From contig OZ022341.1 in NCBI GenBank assembly GCA_963989245.1, positions 45,994,192 through 46,058,191 on the forward strand: 64,000 nucleotides of DNA, read 5' to 3'. Shown here piece by piece: positions 63,053 through 64,000 of this stretch. This DNA comes from Nansenia antarctica (taxonomy: Eukaryota > Chordata > Actinopteri > Argentiniformes > Microstomatidae). Position 1 is the stretch's first letter, and each line of letters starts with the position of its first letter. A program made the position numbers and the translations under genes. Under the pieces are notes generated by a model, which had not been told where the DNA came from, searched no databases, and saw only the letters and a list, made by a program, of their open reading frames with translations.

Positions 63053-63463
63053 ATGGCGAGCCTAAATCCCGGAGGTCTATAAAGAGGAATACGTTTGAAA
63101 ACTTAAGCTGAAACCACAGCTCTGAAGACGGTAAGAATGAAAATAGCGCTATTTTCTGTTTAAACTGCTAGGGGCGCGTGTGCAACAGCTGTGTTTTCAA
63201 GCATTTTCTTTGAGACTAAAACAACCTTCAACTTTAAGGTTTAACACTAGGACAGCGACGTTTTTTTACCTACTTTTAGCGCGACGAGGTGTCGAATCAC
63301 ACGACCACTCTTCACAATGGGAGAGTGTGAACTGACGCACAAAGATCGCTGGATGGCGATGTCACACAAGAAGAGAAAATGACAAGATCACTAGGCTACC
63401 TCTAAAAATGCATATAAAGTTCCTATGCGCAGAGAAGCAGAGAAGTGGGGAAATTATATATAT

Positions 63464-64000
63464 GGAGAGGAGATTGATTGTGACTGCGGGAGCTTTACTA
63501 ATGAATGAAAGTTGATTATCATTATTAAAAAAGAAAAGTAATAAATATTGCAATATTGTGTTATCATAATTATGAGCTTCACAGTGATAAAGTCTGTTTA
63601 TTTGTTGTGAAATTCGCCGGTAACGTCAGCCTGTCTGCCCCTGCAACTGCTATATTATATGTTATTATATGGAATGGCTGAATATGTTCATTCTTTTTAT
63701 TTTGATTACATTATATAATTGTATTTGGTATAATGACAAATACTTGAAACTTGAATGATCTCACAGGAGCGCGTGCATGCACGTAAAGTGGAGAGGAGAT
63801 TGATCCGGACTGCAGGAGTTTTCATTAGGCTACTAATGAATGATGATTGATTATCATTATTAAAAAAGAATAGTAATAAATATTGCAATATTGTGTTATC
63901 ATAATTATGAGCTTCACAGTGATAAAGTCTGTTTATTTGTCGTGAAATTCGCCGGTAACGTCAGCCTGTCTGCCCCTGCAACTGCTATAATATATGTTAT
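63464..64000 (+). repeat. Tandem direct repeat with period of about 326 bp, running off the window
   Basis: The segment GGAGAGGAGATTGAT ... GCAACTGCTATA at 63464-63655 recurs at 63790-63990 with few changes and a small insertion. It includes GAAATTCGCCGGTAACGTCA and TTATGAGCTTCACAGTGATA. The array may continue past the window; its nature is unknown. Confidence 0.85.

Overview
This is a stretch of vertebrate nuclear chromosome, almost certainly from a teleost fish. The genes are interrupted by GT-AG introns. The flanking DNA holds fish-type repeats: hAT elements, Tc1/mariner relics, tRNA-derived SINEs with the teleost 3' tail, L2/Rex-like LINEs, a compact Gypsy element and many (AC)n tracts. 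I cannot name the species from the sequence alone.

Two host genes lie head to tail on the + strand. Positions 14-5783 hold the last ten coding exons of a SENP7-type SUMO protease, with the His, Asp and Cys of the catalytic triad all visible and the frame closing over 1,068 nt. Positions 11239-36997 hold a complete gene for interphotoreceptor matrix proteoglycan 2 (impg2). Nineteen exons sum to 7,281 nt, that is 2,426 codons plus a stop with no frame break. The order is signal peptide, IMPG N-terminal cysteine region, a 3.2-kb exon of acidic 8-residue repeats, SEA1, a second long acidic/mucin-like exon, SEA2 with a G-S-I-V-V autoproteolysis motif, two EGF modules, one membrane segment and a short tail. 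SENP7 and IMPG2 are also neighbours in human, which supports both names. They share no pathway: one edits poly-SUMO chains, the other anchors the retinal interphotoreceptor matrix.

The impg2 introns carry a 4.4-kb Gypsy element inserted into an older palindromic-ended DNA element (18.6-23.3 kb), a second copy of that DNA element (31.8-32.1 kb), a LINE 3' end with a SINE inside it (25.3-26.2 kb), and a second copy of the same LINE tail in opposite orientation (34.1-34.3 kb).

From about 39 kb to the end I see no host gene, only transposable elements and simple repeats. The most structured part is 48.0-54.1 kb. There a foldback-like element with roughly 300-bp inverted arms has received a LINE in its left arm, and an apparently intact 3.0-kb hAT transposon in its centre. 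The hAT has an 8-bp target duplication, a two-exon transposase with no internal stop, a BED finger and a C-terminal dimerisation motif. Other elements are a LINE bounded by 36-bp direct repeats (41.2-43.2 kb), a Tc1 relic joined to a SINE head (46.7-47.3 kb), two copies of a short inverted-repeat element (54.2 and 62.0 kb), a 32-bp minisatellite, and a possible LTR near the end.

I found no undescribed enzymatic system. The observations most worth following are the giant repeat exon of impg2, the intact hAT, the nested foldback composite, and a 35-nt exact copy of a SENP7 exon lying beside a transposon end in a later SENP7 intron.
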